From: Bacteroidales bacterium
GTDB lineage: Bacteria > Bacteroidota > Bacteroidia > Bacteroidales > UBA932
DNA: 64,000 nucleotides
Reading direction: 5' to 3'
Assembly (NCBI GenBank): GCA_017455065.1
Contig: JAFTBU010000010.1
Coordinates: 95,028-159,027, forward strand
This document shows positions 38,211 to 50,526 of the stretch, one piece after another. The notes under the pieces were generated by a model. The model was not told the DNA's origin. It was given only the letters and a program-made list of their open reading frames with translations, and searched no databases. The stretch's first letter is position 1, and each line of letters begins with the position of its first letter. Made by a program: the position numbers and the translations under genes.

Positions 38211-40316
38211 TTATCGTTTCATGGAGTCGAGGAAACACTCGAGGGTGTTTTCCATAAGCATGGCAATGGTCATGGGACCCACTCCGCCGGGGACGGGGGT
38301 GATCCAGGAAGCTCTCTGGCGGGCGGCGATGAAGTCCACGTCGCCGCAGAGCTTGCCCTCGGCATTGCGGTTCATGCCCACGTCTATCACCACGGCGCCG
38401 GGCTTGACCATGTCGCCGGTGACCACTTTCTCGCGGCCCACGGCCACCACCAGGACATCAGCCTGAAGGGTGACGGACTTGAGGTCGGCGGTGCGGGAGT
38501 GGGCGATGATCACGGTGGCGTTGCGGTCCAGCAGGAGTTTGGCCACCGGCTTGCCCACGATGTTGCTGCGGCCTACCACCACGGCGGTCTTGCCGCAGAG
38601 GTCTATGCCGCTCTCATCGATGAGCCTCAGGATGCCCTTGGGGGTGCAGGGGACTATGCAGTGCCGTCCTATCCAGAGCTCGCCGACGTTCAGCACGTGG
38701 AATCCGTCCACGTCCTTTTCCTTGGCAATGGCGTCGATCACCTTCGATTCGTCGATGTGCCTGGGCAGGGGGAGCTGCACCAGGATGCCGTCGAGGGTGG
38801 GGTCGGCGTTCATGCCGGCGATGGTCTCGAGCAGGGCCTGCTCGGAGGTCTCTTCGGGCATCTTGATGAGGCGGGAATCCATGCCGATGTAGGTGGCGCT
38901 GCGCACTTTGTTGCGCACATATACCTGGCTGGCGGGATTGTCTCCGACCATGATGACGGCGAGCGAAGGCTTGCGGCCGTACTCGGCTTCGAGGGCGGCG
39001 ACCTTGTCCTTCAGGCCTTCCTTGATGGAGTCGGAAAGGGCCTTGCCGTCGAGGATACGGCCTTCCAGGGCGACGTGGGCGATGTCATGACGGTAGAACA
39101 GGGCATCGCAGGATATTTTGCCCAGTTCCGCATAGACTTTCTCCCTTGCCTCCCTGATGTCCGCACCTTCGGCGACGACCATCATCACGCGTCCTCCGGC
39201 GGTCAGCAGGTGACCTGCCTCCAGCTTGGTCCCCATATGGTAGACTTTTGCGTCCACCTCCTCAGTCCCGAGGATTTCGGCGCCCTTGGGGTAGGAGCCG
39301 GGATAGCCTTTAGAGGCCAATACGACACCGAGGGTCACCGCGTCGCGCCATACCGGCATGGACGTGGGGCGCCCGGAGGCCACTGCCTCGAAGATGTCGT
39401 AGATGTCGCTTTGGAGCAGGGGCAGCACCACTTCCGTCTCGGGGTCGCCGAAACGGGCGTTGAACTCTATCACCTTGATCCCGTCCGGAGTCTTCATCAG
39501 ACCGCCGTAGAGCACGCCCGAGAGGGGACAACCCTCAGTGCACATGGCCTTGGCCGTGGCCTCGAGTATGTTTTTCAGGGCGAATTCCCTGTCTGCAGCG
39601 GTGATGAAAGGCAGGCCGGTGTAGGCGCCCATGCCTCCGGTGTTGGGGCCCTTGTCCCCGTCGAAAGCCCTCTTGTGGTCCTGGGCGAGGGGCATGGGAT
39701 ACACCCTGTCCCCGTCCACGAATGCCATGAAGGAGAATTCGGGTCCGGTGAGGTAGTCTTCCACCACCACGCGGCCGGCTCCGAAAGTCTCGTCGAGCAG
39801 CATGCTGCGCAGGGCCGCTTCGGCCTCCTGGGCATCGGCAGCTATCACCACACCCTTGCCGGCGGCCAGTCCGTCATATTTCAGGACGGCGGGGAAGGGG
39901 CGGGAATTGACGAAGGCGAGAGCCTCTCCGAAATCGTCGAAACTGCGGTATGCCGAGGTGGGGATGCCATATTTGACCATGATTTCCTTGGCGAACTCCT
40001 TGCTGCTCTCCAGGCGGGTGGCAGCCTTGGTGTGGCCGAATATCTTGAGCCCCGCAGCCCTGAAAGCGTCGGCTATGCCTGCGGCCAATGAGGCCTCGGG
40101 TCCCACTACGGTGAGGTCGATGCCTTCTTTGAGGGCGAAGTCCAGCAGTCCCTTGACGTCGGTGTCCTTCAGGGGGACGTTCTCCGCCTGGGCGCCTATG
40201 CCGGCATTGCCCGGGGCGCAATAAATCTTGGCGACCCTGGGGGAACGGCTCAATGCGTCCACTATGGCATGGCAGCGACCGCCGCCGCCCACTACGAGCA
40301 CTTTCCTGTCTTTCAT
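38211..40316 (-). CDS. purD-folD: PurD-FolD fusion: GAR synthetase and methylene-THF dehydrogenase/cyclohydrolase
   Basis: One continuous 701-codon frame. Residues 1 to about 415 are phosphoribosylamine-glycine ligase: GGGGRCHAI at the start (relatives have GGGGREHA), YDGLAAGKGVV, the ATP-grasp VIEFNARFGDPE and the normal PurD ending YRHDIAHVAL. FolD begins in the very next residues (LEGRILDGKAL) and is complete to residue 701, with YVRNKVRSATYIGM, the Lys and Gln of DGILVQLPLP, GRSNIVGKPVA and PVPGGVGPMTIAML. FolD makes 10-formyl-THF, which the next pathway enzyme PurN uses on the PurD product. The junction is seamless, with no sign of frameshift. Confidence 0.93.
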   Translation of the reverse strand: MKDRKVLVVGGGGRCHAIVDALSRSPRVAKIYCAPGNAGIGAQAENVPLKDTDVKGLLDFALKEGIDLTVVGPEASLAAGIADAFRAAGLKIFGHTKAATRLESSKEFAKEIMVKYGIPTSAYRSFDDFGEALAFVNSRPFPAVLKYDGLAAGKGVVIAADAQEAEAALRSMLLDETFGAGRVVVEDYLTGPEFSFMAFVDGDRVYPMPLAQDHKRAFDGDKGPNTGGMGAYTGLPFITAADREFALKNILEATAKAMCTEGCPLSGVLYGGLMKTPDGIKVIEFNARFGDPETEVVLPLLQSDIYDIFEAVASGRPTSMPVWRDAVTLGVVLASKGYPGSYPKGAEILGTEEVDAKVYHMGTKLEAGHLLTAGGRVMMVVAEGADIREAREKVYAELGKISCDALFYRHDIAHVALEGRILDGKALSDSIKEGLKDKVAALEAEYGRKPSLAVIMVGDNPASQVYVRNKVRSATYIGMDSRLIKMPEETSEQALLETIAGMNADPTLDGILVQLPLPRHIDESKVIDAIAKEKDVDGFHVLNVGELWIGRHCIVPCTPKGILRLIDESGIDLCGKTAVVVGRSNIVGKPVAKLLLDRNATVIIAHSRTADLKSVTLQADVLVVAVGREKVVTGDMVKPGAVVIDVGMNRNAEGKLCGDVDFIAARQRASWITPVPGGVGPMTIAMLMENTLECFLDSMKR

Positions 40317-40317
40317 A

Positions 40318-41847
40318 CTAATGCTTGAAATGTCTTACGCCGGTGAACAGCATGGTGATCCCGAGTTCGTCGGCCTTGGCTATGGATTCTTCGTCACGTA
40401 TGCTTCCGCCGGGCTGGACTATCGCAGCCACGCCGTGTCTGGCGGCGAGTTCCACGGTGTCCCCGAAGGGCAGGAAGCCGTCGGAAGCGAGGATGAGTCC
40501 ATCCTTGAATCCGGCTTCATTGGATTCTTTCAGTGCGATCTCGGCAGAACCCACGCGGTTGGTCTGACCGGCTCCCACGCCCGTGGTGTGGAGGTCGCGC
40601 ACCACTGCTATGGCATTGGATTTCACGTGCTTGACTATGTTCCAGCCAAACTGCAGGTCGGCCATCTGGGCGGCCGTCGGTTTGAGCTTGGTGACGCACA
40701 TCCCGGGGGTGAGGGTCTCGATGGCAGTGTCGAGCTGCTGGACCAGCATGCCTCCGTTGACGCTGATGTACTGGGTGGGAGTCTTCCCGCCGGGAGTCAT
40801 GTCCACCTGGAGCACTCGGAGGTTCTTCTTGGTGGCGAGTATCTCGAGAGCGCCCTCGCTGAAAGAAGGGGCGATGACAATCTCCAGGAAGATGGGCTTC
40901 ATGCCGGCGGCCACTTCGGCGGTGAGCTCGCGGTTCACTGCCACGATGCCTCCGTAGATGCTGACCTTGTCCGCCTCGTAGGCGGCCTGCCAGGCCTCTT
41001 CTATGGTCTTGCCTATGGCCGCTCCGCAGGGATTCATGTGCTTGAGAGCCACGCAGAAAGGCTCGCTGAAATCCCTCAGTACGTTCAGGGCGGCATTGGC
41101 GTCCTGGATATTGTTGTAGGAAAGTTCCTTGCCCTGGATCTGCCTGGCGAAGGGAAGTGCGTAAGCGCTCGGGGTCAGCTCGGCGTAGAAGTCGGCGCTC
41201 TGGTGGGGGTTCTCACCGTAGCGGAGAGGCTGCTTGAGATCGTACTCCAGGAAGAGCTTGGGATTCAGGCCGGCCTGCTTGCGCATGTAGGATGCGATGC
41301 ACATATCGTACTGGGCCGTGTGGGTGTATGCCTTGGCCGAGAGCTTGAGCCTGGTCTCATCTGAGGTGAAACCCTTCTCGCGTATCTCTGCGAGCACGGT
41401 GTCATAGTCGGCGGGGTCGCAGACTATGGTGACGTCCTTCCAGTTCTTGGCGGCGCTGCGGACCATCGAAGGGCCGCCGATGTCGATGTTCTCTATGGCG
41501 TCTTCCATGCTCACCCCTTCCTTGGCAATCGTCTGCCTGAAAGGGTAGAGGTTCACGCATACCAGCTCTATGGTCTGGATGCCGTTCTCCGCGAGGGTCT
41601 GCATGTGCTCAGGCACGTCGCGGCGGGCCAATATGCCGCCGTGCACCTTGGGATGGAGGGTCTTCACCCTGCCGTCGCAAATCTCCGGGAAGCCGGTGAC
41701 CTCGCTGATGCCTATGGTCTTGACCCCGCTCTCGTCCAGGAGTTTCTGTGTGCCTCCGGTGGCTATGATTTCCCAACCCAGCGCCTGCAATCCCTTGACG
41801 AAGGGGACCAGACCGGTCTTGTCACTTACACTTACCAGTGCTCTCAT
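40318..41847 (-). CDS. purH: Bifunctional AICAR transformylase/IMP cyclohydrolase
   Basis: Performs the last two steps to IMP: formylation of AICAR with 10-formyl-THF, then ring closure. The 509 residues are full length. The N-terminal MGS-like cyclohydrolase domain has SVSDKTGLVPF, TGGTQKLL and GRVKTLHPKVHGG. The transformylase domain has YGENPHQSADFY, the catalytic LKHMNPCGAAIG and the late FLPFGDTVELAARHGVAAIVQPGGS. It overlaps purN by 4 bases and sits one base before the PurD-FolD gene, which supplies its cofactor. Confidence 0.97.
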   Translation of the reverse strand: MRALVSVSDKTGLVPFVKGLQALGWEIIATGGTQKLLDESGVKTIGISEVTGFPEICDGRVKTLHPKVHGGILARRDVPEHMQTLAENGIQTIELVCVNLYPFRQTIAKEGVSMEDAIENIDIGGPSMVRSAAKNWKDVTIVCDPADYDTVLAEIREKGFTSDETRLKLSAKAYTHTAQYDMCIASYMRKQAGLNPKLFLEYDLKQPLRYGENPHQSADFYAELTPSAYALPFARQIQGKELSYNNIQDANAALNVLRDFSEPFCVALKHMNPCGAAIGKTIEEAWQAAYEADKVSIYGGIVAVNRELTAEVAAGMKPIFLEIVIAPSFSEGALEILATKKNLRVLQVDMTPGGKTPTQYISVNGGMLVQQLDTAIETLTPGMCVTKLKPTAAQMADLQFGWNIVKHVKSNAIAVVRDLHTTGVGAGQTNRVGSAEIALKESNEAGFKDGLILASDGFLPFGDTVELAARHGVAAIVQPGGSIRDEESIAKADELGITMLFTGVRHFKH

Positions 41848-42409
41848 CCTAAAAGTTTGTTAATGGTGTCTATATACAATTGATGTTCGATTATCTGCCC
41901 TATGCGGTGCACTTCGGCCGGGTCGTTGCCGTCGTACTCGAAGGCTTTCTGGGCTATGATCTTCCCTCCGTCCAGCACGGCGTCCACATAGTGGATGGTG
42001 ATGCCGTACACCTTGACTCCGTACTCCACGGCCTGCTCCACCGCATGTGCCCCGCGGAACGAAGGCAGCAGGGAGGGGTGGATGTTGATGATCCTGCCTC
42101 CGTAGGCTTCAAGGAGAGTGTCTCCCACTATCCTCATGTAGCCTGCCAGGCAGACCAGGTCCACTCCGAGCTCGTCCAGGCGTGAGGCTATCTGCTTCTC
42201 ATATTCCTTCTTGCCTCCGGCGTAAGCCTTGGGATTGAATACCATGGTCTCGATGCCGGCGTCCAGGGCCCTCTTGATGACGGGGGCACCGGGGACGTCG
42301 CATACCATCAGGACCACTTGCGCTCCGGGTATCCTCCCGTCGGCGCAGGCATCGGCTATAGCCTGGAAATTGGTTCCGCTTCCGCTGGCAAAGACGGCGA
42401 GTCTTTTTT

Positions 42410-42413
<4 letters not shown>
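41844..42413 (-). CDS. purN: Phosphoribosylglycinamide formyltransferase 1
   Basis: Transfers the formyl group of 10-formyl-THF to GAR. The 189-residue protein is of the folate-dependent PurN type, with FASGSGTNFQAI at the N-terminus, LAGYMRIV, the catalytic region INIHPSLLPSFRGAHAVEQA, and HYVDAVLDGGKII. It overlaps both neighbours, purM and purH, by 4 bases. Its substrate and cofactor both come from the PurD-FolD fusion encoded in the same operon. Confidence 0.96.
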
Positions 42414-43435
<1,022 letters not shown>

Positions 43436-43441
43436 ATCTAA

Positions 43442-44800
<1,359 letters not shown>

Positions 44801-45523
44801 TTATGCGGCTCTTTTGACTTTCAACAATCTGTCATAGGCCTTGGCGTAGGCTGCGACTATGTAGCCGAGGTCCCTGCGGAAGCGGTCCTTGTCCAGCCTC
44901 TCGTCGGTCTCGGCATCCCAGATGCGGCAGGTGTCCGGACTGATCTCGTCGGAGACGATGATCTCGCCGTTCCATGCACGCCCGAATTCGAGTTTCATGT
45001 CCACCAGCTTCAGCCCTGCGCGCTCGAAGAGCTTGACCAGCAGGGTGTTGATGCGGCGGGCGGTGGAGTAGATGGTCTTCAGGTCTTCCTGGGTGGCGAT
45101 GCCCAGGGCTATGGCCTGGGTGTCGTTGATCAGGGGATCCCCGAGGGCGTCGTTGTTGTAGCGCAGGTCGTAGATCACGCAGGAAGGCTTGACCCCTTCC
45201 TCCAGGCCGAGCTTCTCGGCTATGGACCCGGCGATGTAGTTGTGCACCACCACTTCTATCGGGATGATGCATATCTTGTGGCAAAGCTGCTCGTCCTCGC
45301 TCACTCTCTCGATGTAGTGCGTGCGGACTCCGTGATCCCGGAGGTACTCGAAGATCAGGGACGAGAATGCGGTGCTGGTCTTGCCCTTGTCCGCGAGAGT
45401 GGCGCGCTTGATGCCGTCGTACGCGCTGATCACATCCTTGAAACGGAATATGACCTTCTCGGGATCGTCAGTGGCATAAACCTGCTTTTCCTTGCCATCG
45501 AAAAGCAATTCTCTTCTTTCCAT
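44801..45523 (-). CDS. purC: SAICAR synthetase (PurC), standard type
   Basis: Joins CAIR and aspartate with ATP. The 240-residue protein is of the Bacillus-like type: LLFDGKEKQVYAT with the ATP-loop, SAYDGIKRATLADKG, IIPIEVVVHNYIAGS, LVDMKLEFGR and VSDEISPDTCRIWD. Its stop is immediately followed by the purF ATG and its start immediately follows the purL stop, so the three are tightly coupled. A second, divergent PurC is encoded first in the operon (49724-50404). Confidence 0.95.
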   Translation of the reverse strand: MERRELLFDGKEKQVYATDDPEKVIFRFKDVISAYDGIKRATLADKGKTSTAFSSLIFEYLRDHGVRTHYIERVSEDEQLCHKICIIPIEVVVHNYIAGSIAEKLGLEEGVKPSCVIYDLRYNNDALGDPLINDTQAIALGIATQEDLKTIYSTARRINTLLVKLFERAGLKLVDMKLEFGRAWNGEIIVSDEISPDTCRIWDAETDERLDKDRFRRDLGYIVAAYAKAYDRLLKVKRAA

Positions 45524-48500
45524 TTATCTGTTGGTTTTGAAATAATGTACCGCGTTTTCAAACAGGGGCTGCTCCATGTCCTCGTCGATGTTTTTGAAGA
45601 GGTTGGCCTCGTAGCGCTCCGAATGGCCCATCTTGCCGAGTATCAGGCCGTCGGGGCTGACGATGCCCTCGATGGCGAAATACGAGCCGTTGGGGTTGTA
45701 GGGGGATTCCATAGTGACTTCCTCGGTGAAGGGGTTCACATACTGGAAAGCCACCTGCCCGCGCTCGAACAGCTCCTTGGCCAGGCTGTCGCTGACCATG
45801 AACTTGCCTTCTCCGTGGCTGACGGCGACCGTGTGCAGGTCTCCGGTCTTCATCCCGGCGAGCCAGGGGGAAGCCGTGGTGGACACCCGGGTGGTGACCA
45901 TCTGGGAGACATGGCGGTTGATGTCGTTGCGGAAGAGGGTGGGGGATTCCTTGGTCACGCAGCCCGGCTTGCCGTAGGGCAGCAGTCCGCTCTTCACCAG
46001 GGCCTGGAAGCCGTTGCAGATGCCGAGTATGAGTCCCCTGCGTCCGAGGAGCCTTTCCACCGCGGCGGCGACGTCGGCATTGCACAGCACATTGGCAATG
46101 AACTTGCCGCTGCCGTCCGGCTCATCTCCCTCGGAGAATCCTCCGGCCAATGCCAGCACCTGGCACTCGTCGATGCTGCGCACCATCTCGCGGATGCTGC
46201 GGAGCACGTCCTCGGGGGTGAGGTTGCAGAAGACCCCGGTGCGCACCTCGGCGCCCGCCTTGCGGAAGGCCTTTGCGGTGTCGTAGTCGCAGTTGGTGCC
46301 GGGGAATACGGGGATATATACCAATGGCTTGCCTTCCACGGTGCCGATGTATCCTCCCTTGGACTTGCCGCTGCCGTTCCCCGTGATGAGGGCCTTGTGG
46401 CGGGAAGTGGAGGTCTGGGGATAGATGCGGCCGTACCTGGATGCGTTGGCGGCCATCAGGGCGTCGATGTCTATCTTTTCGCCGTTGATGTGCAGCAGGC
46501 CGTCCTCTCCGTCGGTGACTTCACCTATCAGCTCGGCTGAAGGGAAATCCAGGGCCGTGGTGCTCTCTACGAGTATGGAGCCCCAGGCGGCGTCGAACAG
46601 GGCGTCGGGGTCGGTCTTGACATTTACGCCGAACATGTTGCCGAAGGACATCTTGGCGAGGGCCTCTGCGAGTCCTCCGTGCCCTATGGCCCAGGCGGCG
46701 GCTATGCTGCCGTCGGCGATGCGCTCATGCACGAAGTTCCAGTTGGCCTTCAACTGGTCCGTGTCGGGCATACGGTTTTTCAGCGGGGTATGGCGGACCA
46801 GGTAGAGCTTGTGGCCGTCCCATTTGAATTCGGGGGAGATGACCTTGCGGGCATCGACGGTGGTGATGCCGAAGGCAATGAGGGTGGGAGGGACGCTGAT
46901 GTGCTCGAAGGTGCCGCTCATGGAGTCTTTCCCTCCGATGGAAGGCAGTCCCAGGGCGGTCTGCATCTTCAGGGCTCCGAGCAATGCCGCGAGCGGCTTG
47001 CCCCAGCTGTGGGGGTCGGAGGTCATCCTCTCGAAATACTCCTGGTAGGAGAATCTCATGCGGGACCAGTCTCCGCCGGCCGCCACGACCTTGGCGCAGG
47101 CGTCCACCACTGCGTAGGCCGCACCGTGGTAGGGGCTCCAGCTGGAAAGGAAGGGGTCGTAGCCGAATGCCATGATGCTGGCGGTGTCGGTGTAGCCGTC
47201 CACCGGGAGCTTCTGCACCGAGACCTGGGTGGGGGTGGCCTGGAGGGCGCCTCCGTAAGGCATCAGCACGGTGGAGCGGCCGATGGTCGAGTCGAACATC
47301 TCCACCAGACCCTTCTGCGAAGCCACGTTGGGGTCCTTCATGAGATTGAGCATCTTGGCGGCGATACCCTCTCCGGGGATTTCCCTGCGGAAAGGATCCT
47401 TGTCCTCGACGGCGCCCACGCAGGCCTTGGCAAAATGCCTGGCTCCGGCGCTGTCGATGAATTCCCTGGATATGTCGGCCACGGTGACTCCGTGGTGGAA
47501 CATCCTCATCCTGCCCCTGTCGGTGACGTCGGCCACATGGGTGACCTCGACGTTCTCCTCGAGGCAATAGGCCTTGAACTTCTCCATGTCGGCGGCTTCC
47601 ACCACCACAGCCATCCTTTCCTGGGACTCGCTGATGGCGATCTCGGTGGCGTTGAGGCCGCTGTACTTGACGGGTACGCGGTCCAGCCAGATGTCCAGGC
47701 CGTCGGCGAGCTCACCTATGGCGACGCTCACTCCGCCGGCTCCGAAGTCGTTGGATTTCTTGATGAGAGAGGTGACCTCCGGCCTGCGGAACAGGTGCTG
47801 GAGCTTCCTCTCCTCGGGAGCGTTGCCTTTCTGGACCTCGCTTCCGCAAGATTCCAGGGACGACTCCTTGTGCTCCTTGGAAGAGCCTGTGGCCCCTCCT
47901 ATGCCGTCGCGTCCGGTCCTGCCGCCCAGGAGGAGTATCACGTCTCCGGGGGCCGGCCTCTCGCGGCGCACGTCGGCTGCCCTGACGGCACCCACCACGG
48001 CGCCCACCTCCAGTCTCTTGGCGGTGTAGCCCTCGTGGAATATCTCCCTCACATGGGTGGTGGCAAGTCCGATCTGGTTGCCGTAGCTGGAATAGCCTCC
48101 GGCAGCCTTGCGGCTGATGACCACCTGCGGCAGCTTGCCGGGAAGGGTCTGTGAAACCGGTTTGCAGATATCTCCCGCTCCGGTGACCCTCATGGCCTGA
48201 TATACATAAGCCCTGCCTGACAGAGGGTCGCGTATGGCTCCGCCCAGACAGGTGGAAGCGCCTCCGAAAGGCTCTATCTCGGTAGGGTGGTTGTGGGTCT
48301 CGTTCTTGAACTGCAGCAGCCACTTTTCGGTGACTCCGTCCACATCCACGTCCACATAGATGCTGCAGGCGTTGTTTTCCTCGCTCTGCTCCAGGTCGTC
48401 CAGCAGGCCTTTGCTCCTGAGGTACCTGGCTCCTATGGTGGCCAGCTCCATGAGGCAGAGGGGCTTGGACTCGCGTCCGAGCTCCACCCTGATGCGCTTG

Positions 48501-49249
48501 ACTTCCTCCAGCTCGGAGACGATGTCAGAGCTGATGAACGAATCGTCCACGCCGAGCTCGGTGAGCTCGCTGGTGAAGGTGGTGTGGCGGCAATGGTCGC
48601 TCCAGTAGGTGTCGAGTATGCGGAGCTCCGTCTCGCTGGGATTGCGTCCCTCGCCGCGGAAATGGCGGACCACCTCGTCCAGGTCGGCGTCGCTCATGGC
48701 GAGGCCCCAGGCTGCGCGGAATGCCCCGTACTCACCGGGCTGCATGTCGGTGAATCCATGCATGTCGGCGAGGGGCTTGACCTCGGCCCGGCCCGCGGGG
48801 CTCAGGATGGAAAGGTCCTTGGCGCGGGATTCGACGGCGTTGATATAATAATGCCGCACCGCCTCCAGATCGTTCTCGGACATGTCGTCATCGAAAATCA
48901 GAAGGCGGGAGCTGCGGATCTGCACATCGGCACCGGGGTCTATCAGGTGGACGCACTCCAATGCCGACGAGGCCCGCTGGTCGAACTGCCCGGGGATGAA
49001 CTCCACGGCCAGATACCTCTTCCCTTCGAGGGGGCGGGAGTCGGTCACGATGTCCGTCACCTTCTCTCCGAACACGCTGTAGCGGCATTTCTCCAGAAGC
49101 TCGTCGCTGAACCCGAAGAGGTCGTAGACAGCCAGAAGCCTCAGGCTACGGATAGAGAGAGAAAGGTTTTCGTTGAATTCGTTCCTGAGGCTCTCCGCCT
49201 CGACCTGAAACTCCGAATACTTTTCTACGAAAATACGCTTTGAATTCAT
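45524..49249 (-). CDS. purL: Phosphoribosylformylglycinamidine synthase, large single-chain form
   Basis: Converts FGAR to FGAM using glutamine and ATP. The 1241-residue protein contains the N-terminal PurS-like part, linker, two AIR-synthase-like halves (LDTYWSDHCRHTTF, NETHNHPTEIEPFGGA, GGKDSMSGTF) and a C-terminal class I glutaminase. The glutaminase triad is intact, with Cys1078 in LGICNGFQ and the MGHSER histidine-glutamate. The glutaminase defect seen in PurF and GuaA therefore does not extend to this enzyme. It lies between purE and purC with gaps of 1 and 0 bases. Confidence 0.97.
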   Translation of the reverse strand: MNSKRIFVEKYSEFQVEAESLRNEFNENLSLSIRSLRLLAVYDLFGFSDELLEKCRYSVFGEKVTDIVTDSRPLEGKRYLAVEFIPGQFDQRASSALECVHLIDPGADVQIRSSRLLIFDDDMSENDLEAVRHYYINAVESRAKDLSILSPAGRAEVKPLADMHGFTDMQPGEYGAFRAAWGLAMSDADLDEVVRHFRGEGRNPSETELRILDTYWSDHCRHTTFTSELTELGVDDSFISSDIVSELEEVKRIRVELGRESKPLCLMELATIGARYLRSKGLLDDLEQSEENNACSIYVDVDVDGVTEKWLLQFKNETHNHPTEIEPFGGASTCLGGAIRDPLSGRAYVYQAMRVTGAGDICKPVSQTLPGKLPQVVISRKAAGGYSSYGNQIGLATTHVREIFHEGYTAKRLEVGAVVGAVRAADVRRERPAPGDVILLLGGRTGRDGIGGATGSSKEHKESSLESCGSEVQKGNAPEERKLQHLFRRPEVTSLIKKSNDFGAGGVSVAIGELADGLDIWLDRVPVKYSGLNATEIAISESQERMAVVVEAADMEKFKAYCLEENVEVTHVADVTDRGRMRMFHHGVTVADISREFIDSAGARHFAKACVGAVEDKDPFRREIPGEGIAAKMLNLMKDPNVASQKGLVEMFDSTIGRSTVLMPYGGALQATPTQVSVQKLPVDGYTDTASIMAFGYDPFLSSWSPYHGAAYAVVDACAKVVAAGGDWSRMRFSYQEYFERMTSDPHSWGKPLAALLGALKMQTALGLPSIGGKDSMSGTFEHISVPPTLIAFGITTVDARKVISPEFKWDGHKLYLVRHTPLKNRMPDTDQLKANWNFVHERIADGSIAAAWAIGHGGLAEALAKMSFGNMFGVNVKTDPDALFDAAWGSILVESTTALDFPSAELIGEVTDGEDGLLHINGEKIDIDALMAANASRYGRIYPQTSTSRHKALITGNGSGKSKGGYIGTVEGKPLVYIPVFPGTNCDYDTAKAFRKAGAEVRTGVFCNLTPEDVLRSIREMVRSIDECQVLALAGGFSEGDEPDGSGKFIANVLCNADVAAAVERLLGRRGLILGICNGFQALVKSGLLPYGKPGCVTKESPTLFRNDINRHVSQMVTTRVSTTASPWLAGMKTGDLHTVAVSHGEGKFMVSDSLAKELFERGQVAFQYVNPFTEEVTMESPYNPNGSYFAIEGIVSPDGLILGKMGHSERYEANLFKNIDEDMEQPLFENAVHYFKTNR

Positions 49250-49250
49250 G

Positions 49251-49718
49251 TCAAAGTTCTGTTTGCAGGACCTTGTCCGCCTGCTTCTGCCGGAATGCGT
49301 CCAGACGCGCGGAGAGCTCCTTGTCGTTCAATGCCAGGATCTGCACTGCATAGAGTGCGGCGTTCTTCGACCCGTTGACGGCCATGGTGGCCACGGGAAC
49401 TCCCGGGGGCATCTGCACTATCGAGAGCAGCGAATCCAGGCCTCCGAAGGCCGAGCCCTTGACGGGCACGCCGATCACAGGGAGGGTGGTCATGGCCGCG
49501 GCCATGCCGGGGAGATGTGCGGCACCGCCGGCACCGGCGATGATCACCTCCACTCCGCGGTCGCGGGCGGTGCTTATCCATTCACGGAAGAAGTCGGGCG
49601 TCCTGTGGGCGCTGATGACTTTCTTCTCATAACTTACTCCAAACTCGTCGAGGGTCTCGCAAGCGGGGGACATGACGTCCCAGTCGCTCTTGGACCCCAT
49701 AATGATGCTGACTTTCAT
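49251..49718 (-). CDS. purE: N5-carboxyaminoimidazole ribonucleotide mutase (class I PurE)
   Basis: Moves the carboxyl of N5-CAIR to give CAIR. The 155-residue protein has the class I signature [12 protein letters not shown], the [11 protein letters not shown] loop with the catalytic His, and [11 protein letters not shown]. Class I PurE normally needs PurK to make N5-CAIR; no purK is in the window. It lies one base before purL. Confidence 0.93.
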   Translation of the reverse strand: MKVSIIMGSKSDWDVMSPACETLDEFGVSYEKKVISAHRTPDFFREWISTARDRGVEVIIAGAGGAAHLPGMAAAMTTLPVIGVPVKGSAFGGLDSLLSIVQMPPGVPVATMAVNGSKNAALYAVQILALNDKELSARLDAFRQKQADKVLQTEL

Positions 49719-49723
49719 GGCGT

Positions 49724-50404
49724 CTAAGCGAAAAAGAGTTTCGAAAGGGTCATAGGGTCGATGTACCTGCCATCTTTGTAGACCCTCATGTTTCCGGATG
49801 CTATTTCGTCTATGAGCATCACCTTGCCGTCCTTGTCGTAGCCGAACTCGAACTTGATGTCATAGAGCACGAGACCCTTCGCCTTGAGGTCGTCAGCTAC
49901 GATCTGGGTGATCTTGCGGGTCATGTCGGCTATCTCGTCGTACTGACGCTCCGTCATGACACCCAGGACCACCAGTCCTTCCTTGGTGACGAGGGGGTCG
50001 CCCTTCTCGTCGTTTTTGAAGGTCATCTCGACATAGGCGGGGAGGTCGGCGCCTTCCTCGACATAGTCGCTGTAGCGGCGGTAGAAGCTGCCGACCGCCT
50101 TGTGGCGGCAGATGACTTCAAGTCCTTTGCCGAAAACCTTGGCGGGACGCACCTCCATGGTGGTGGCGGCCAGGTCGGCATCTACGTAGTGGGTCAGTAT
50201 CCCCGCTGCGTTTATCTTTTCGAAAAAGTAGATGGACATCCTGAGATTTACATCTCCTACACCTTCAATGGTGAGACCAACAGAATTCTCGCCCGGATCG
50301 AAGACTCCGTCTTTGCCGGTGCAATCATCCTTGAATTTGAGCAGATAATTCCCGTTTTCAAGAGCAAAAACGTCCTTGGTTTTACCAGTGTATATTTTTT
50401 CCAT
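49724..50404 (-). CDS. Second SAICAR synthetase-like protein (PurC2)
   Basis: A 226-residue protein of the SAICAR synthetase fold, of a subgroup seen also in Clostridia: [47 protein letters not shown] and [17 protein letters not shown]. It differs markedly from the PurC encoded at 44801. The start at 50404 follows the -7 box by 3 bases; a longer frame to 50419 would cross that box. It is the first gene of the purine operon. Whether both PurC proteins catalyse the same reaction is unknown; one may use another acidic substrate or condition. Confidence 0.8.
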   Translation of the reverse strand: MEKIYTGKTKDVFALENGNYLLKFKDDCTGKDGVFDPGENSVGLTIEGVGDVNLRMSIYFFEKINAAGILTHYVDADLAATTMEVRPAKVFGKGLEVICRHKAVGSFYRRYSDYVEEGADLPAYVEMTFKNDEKGDPLVTKEGLVVLGVMTERQYDEIADMTRKITQIVADDLKAKGLVLYDIKFEFGYDKDGKVMLIDEIASGNMRVYKDGRYIDPMTLSKLFFA

Positions 50405-50407
50405 GCA

Positions 50408-50438
50408 CAAAAATAGCATATTGTTTTCCTTTATGCAA
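50408..50438 (-). promoter_or_regulatory. Promoter of the 11-gene purine operon
   Basis: TTG (50436-50438), a 20-base spacer and TATTTTTG (50408-50415) on the minus strand form a near-consensus promoter. Only 3 bases separate the -7 box from the ATG of purC2, so the operon mRNA probably starts at the start codon itself. That leaves no leader for a purine riboswitch. All 11 genes down to 35752 follow with gaps of at most 19 bases. Confidence 0.65.
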
Positions 50439-50526
50439 TATCAGTTTTTACTATAGTTATCAACCGCCATTGTTGAAAAGTTTTTTTTAAAACGAGGGTG
50501 AAAATATGTACTTTTATGGCTGTCTT

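Noticed and set aside
38211-40316. Possible frameshift or missing stop joining purD and folD.
   Set aside because: Both domain ends are intact and join in frame without extra sequence, and neighbouring genes show the same tight spacing, so a true fusion is simpler.
50405-50526. Purine or pyrimidine riboswitch in the region between the two nucleotide operons.
   Set aside because: The purine mRNA would start at its ATG, and the pyrimidine side has only about 120 A+T-rich bases with no recognisable aptamer or terminator.
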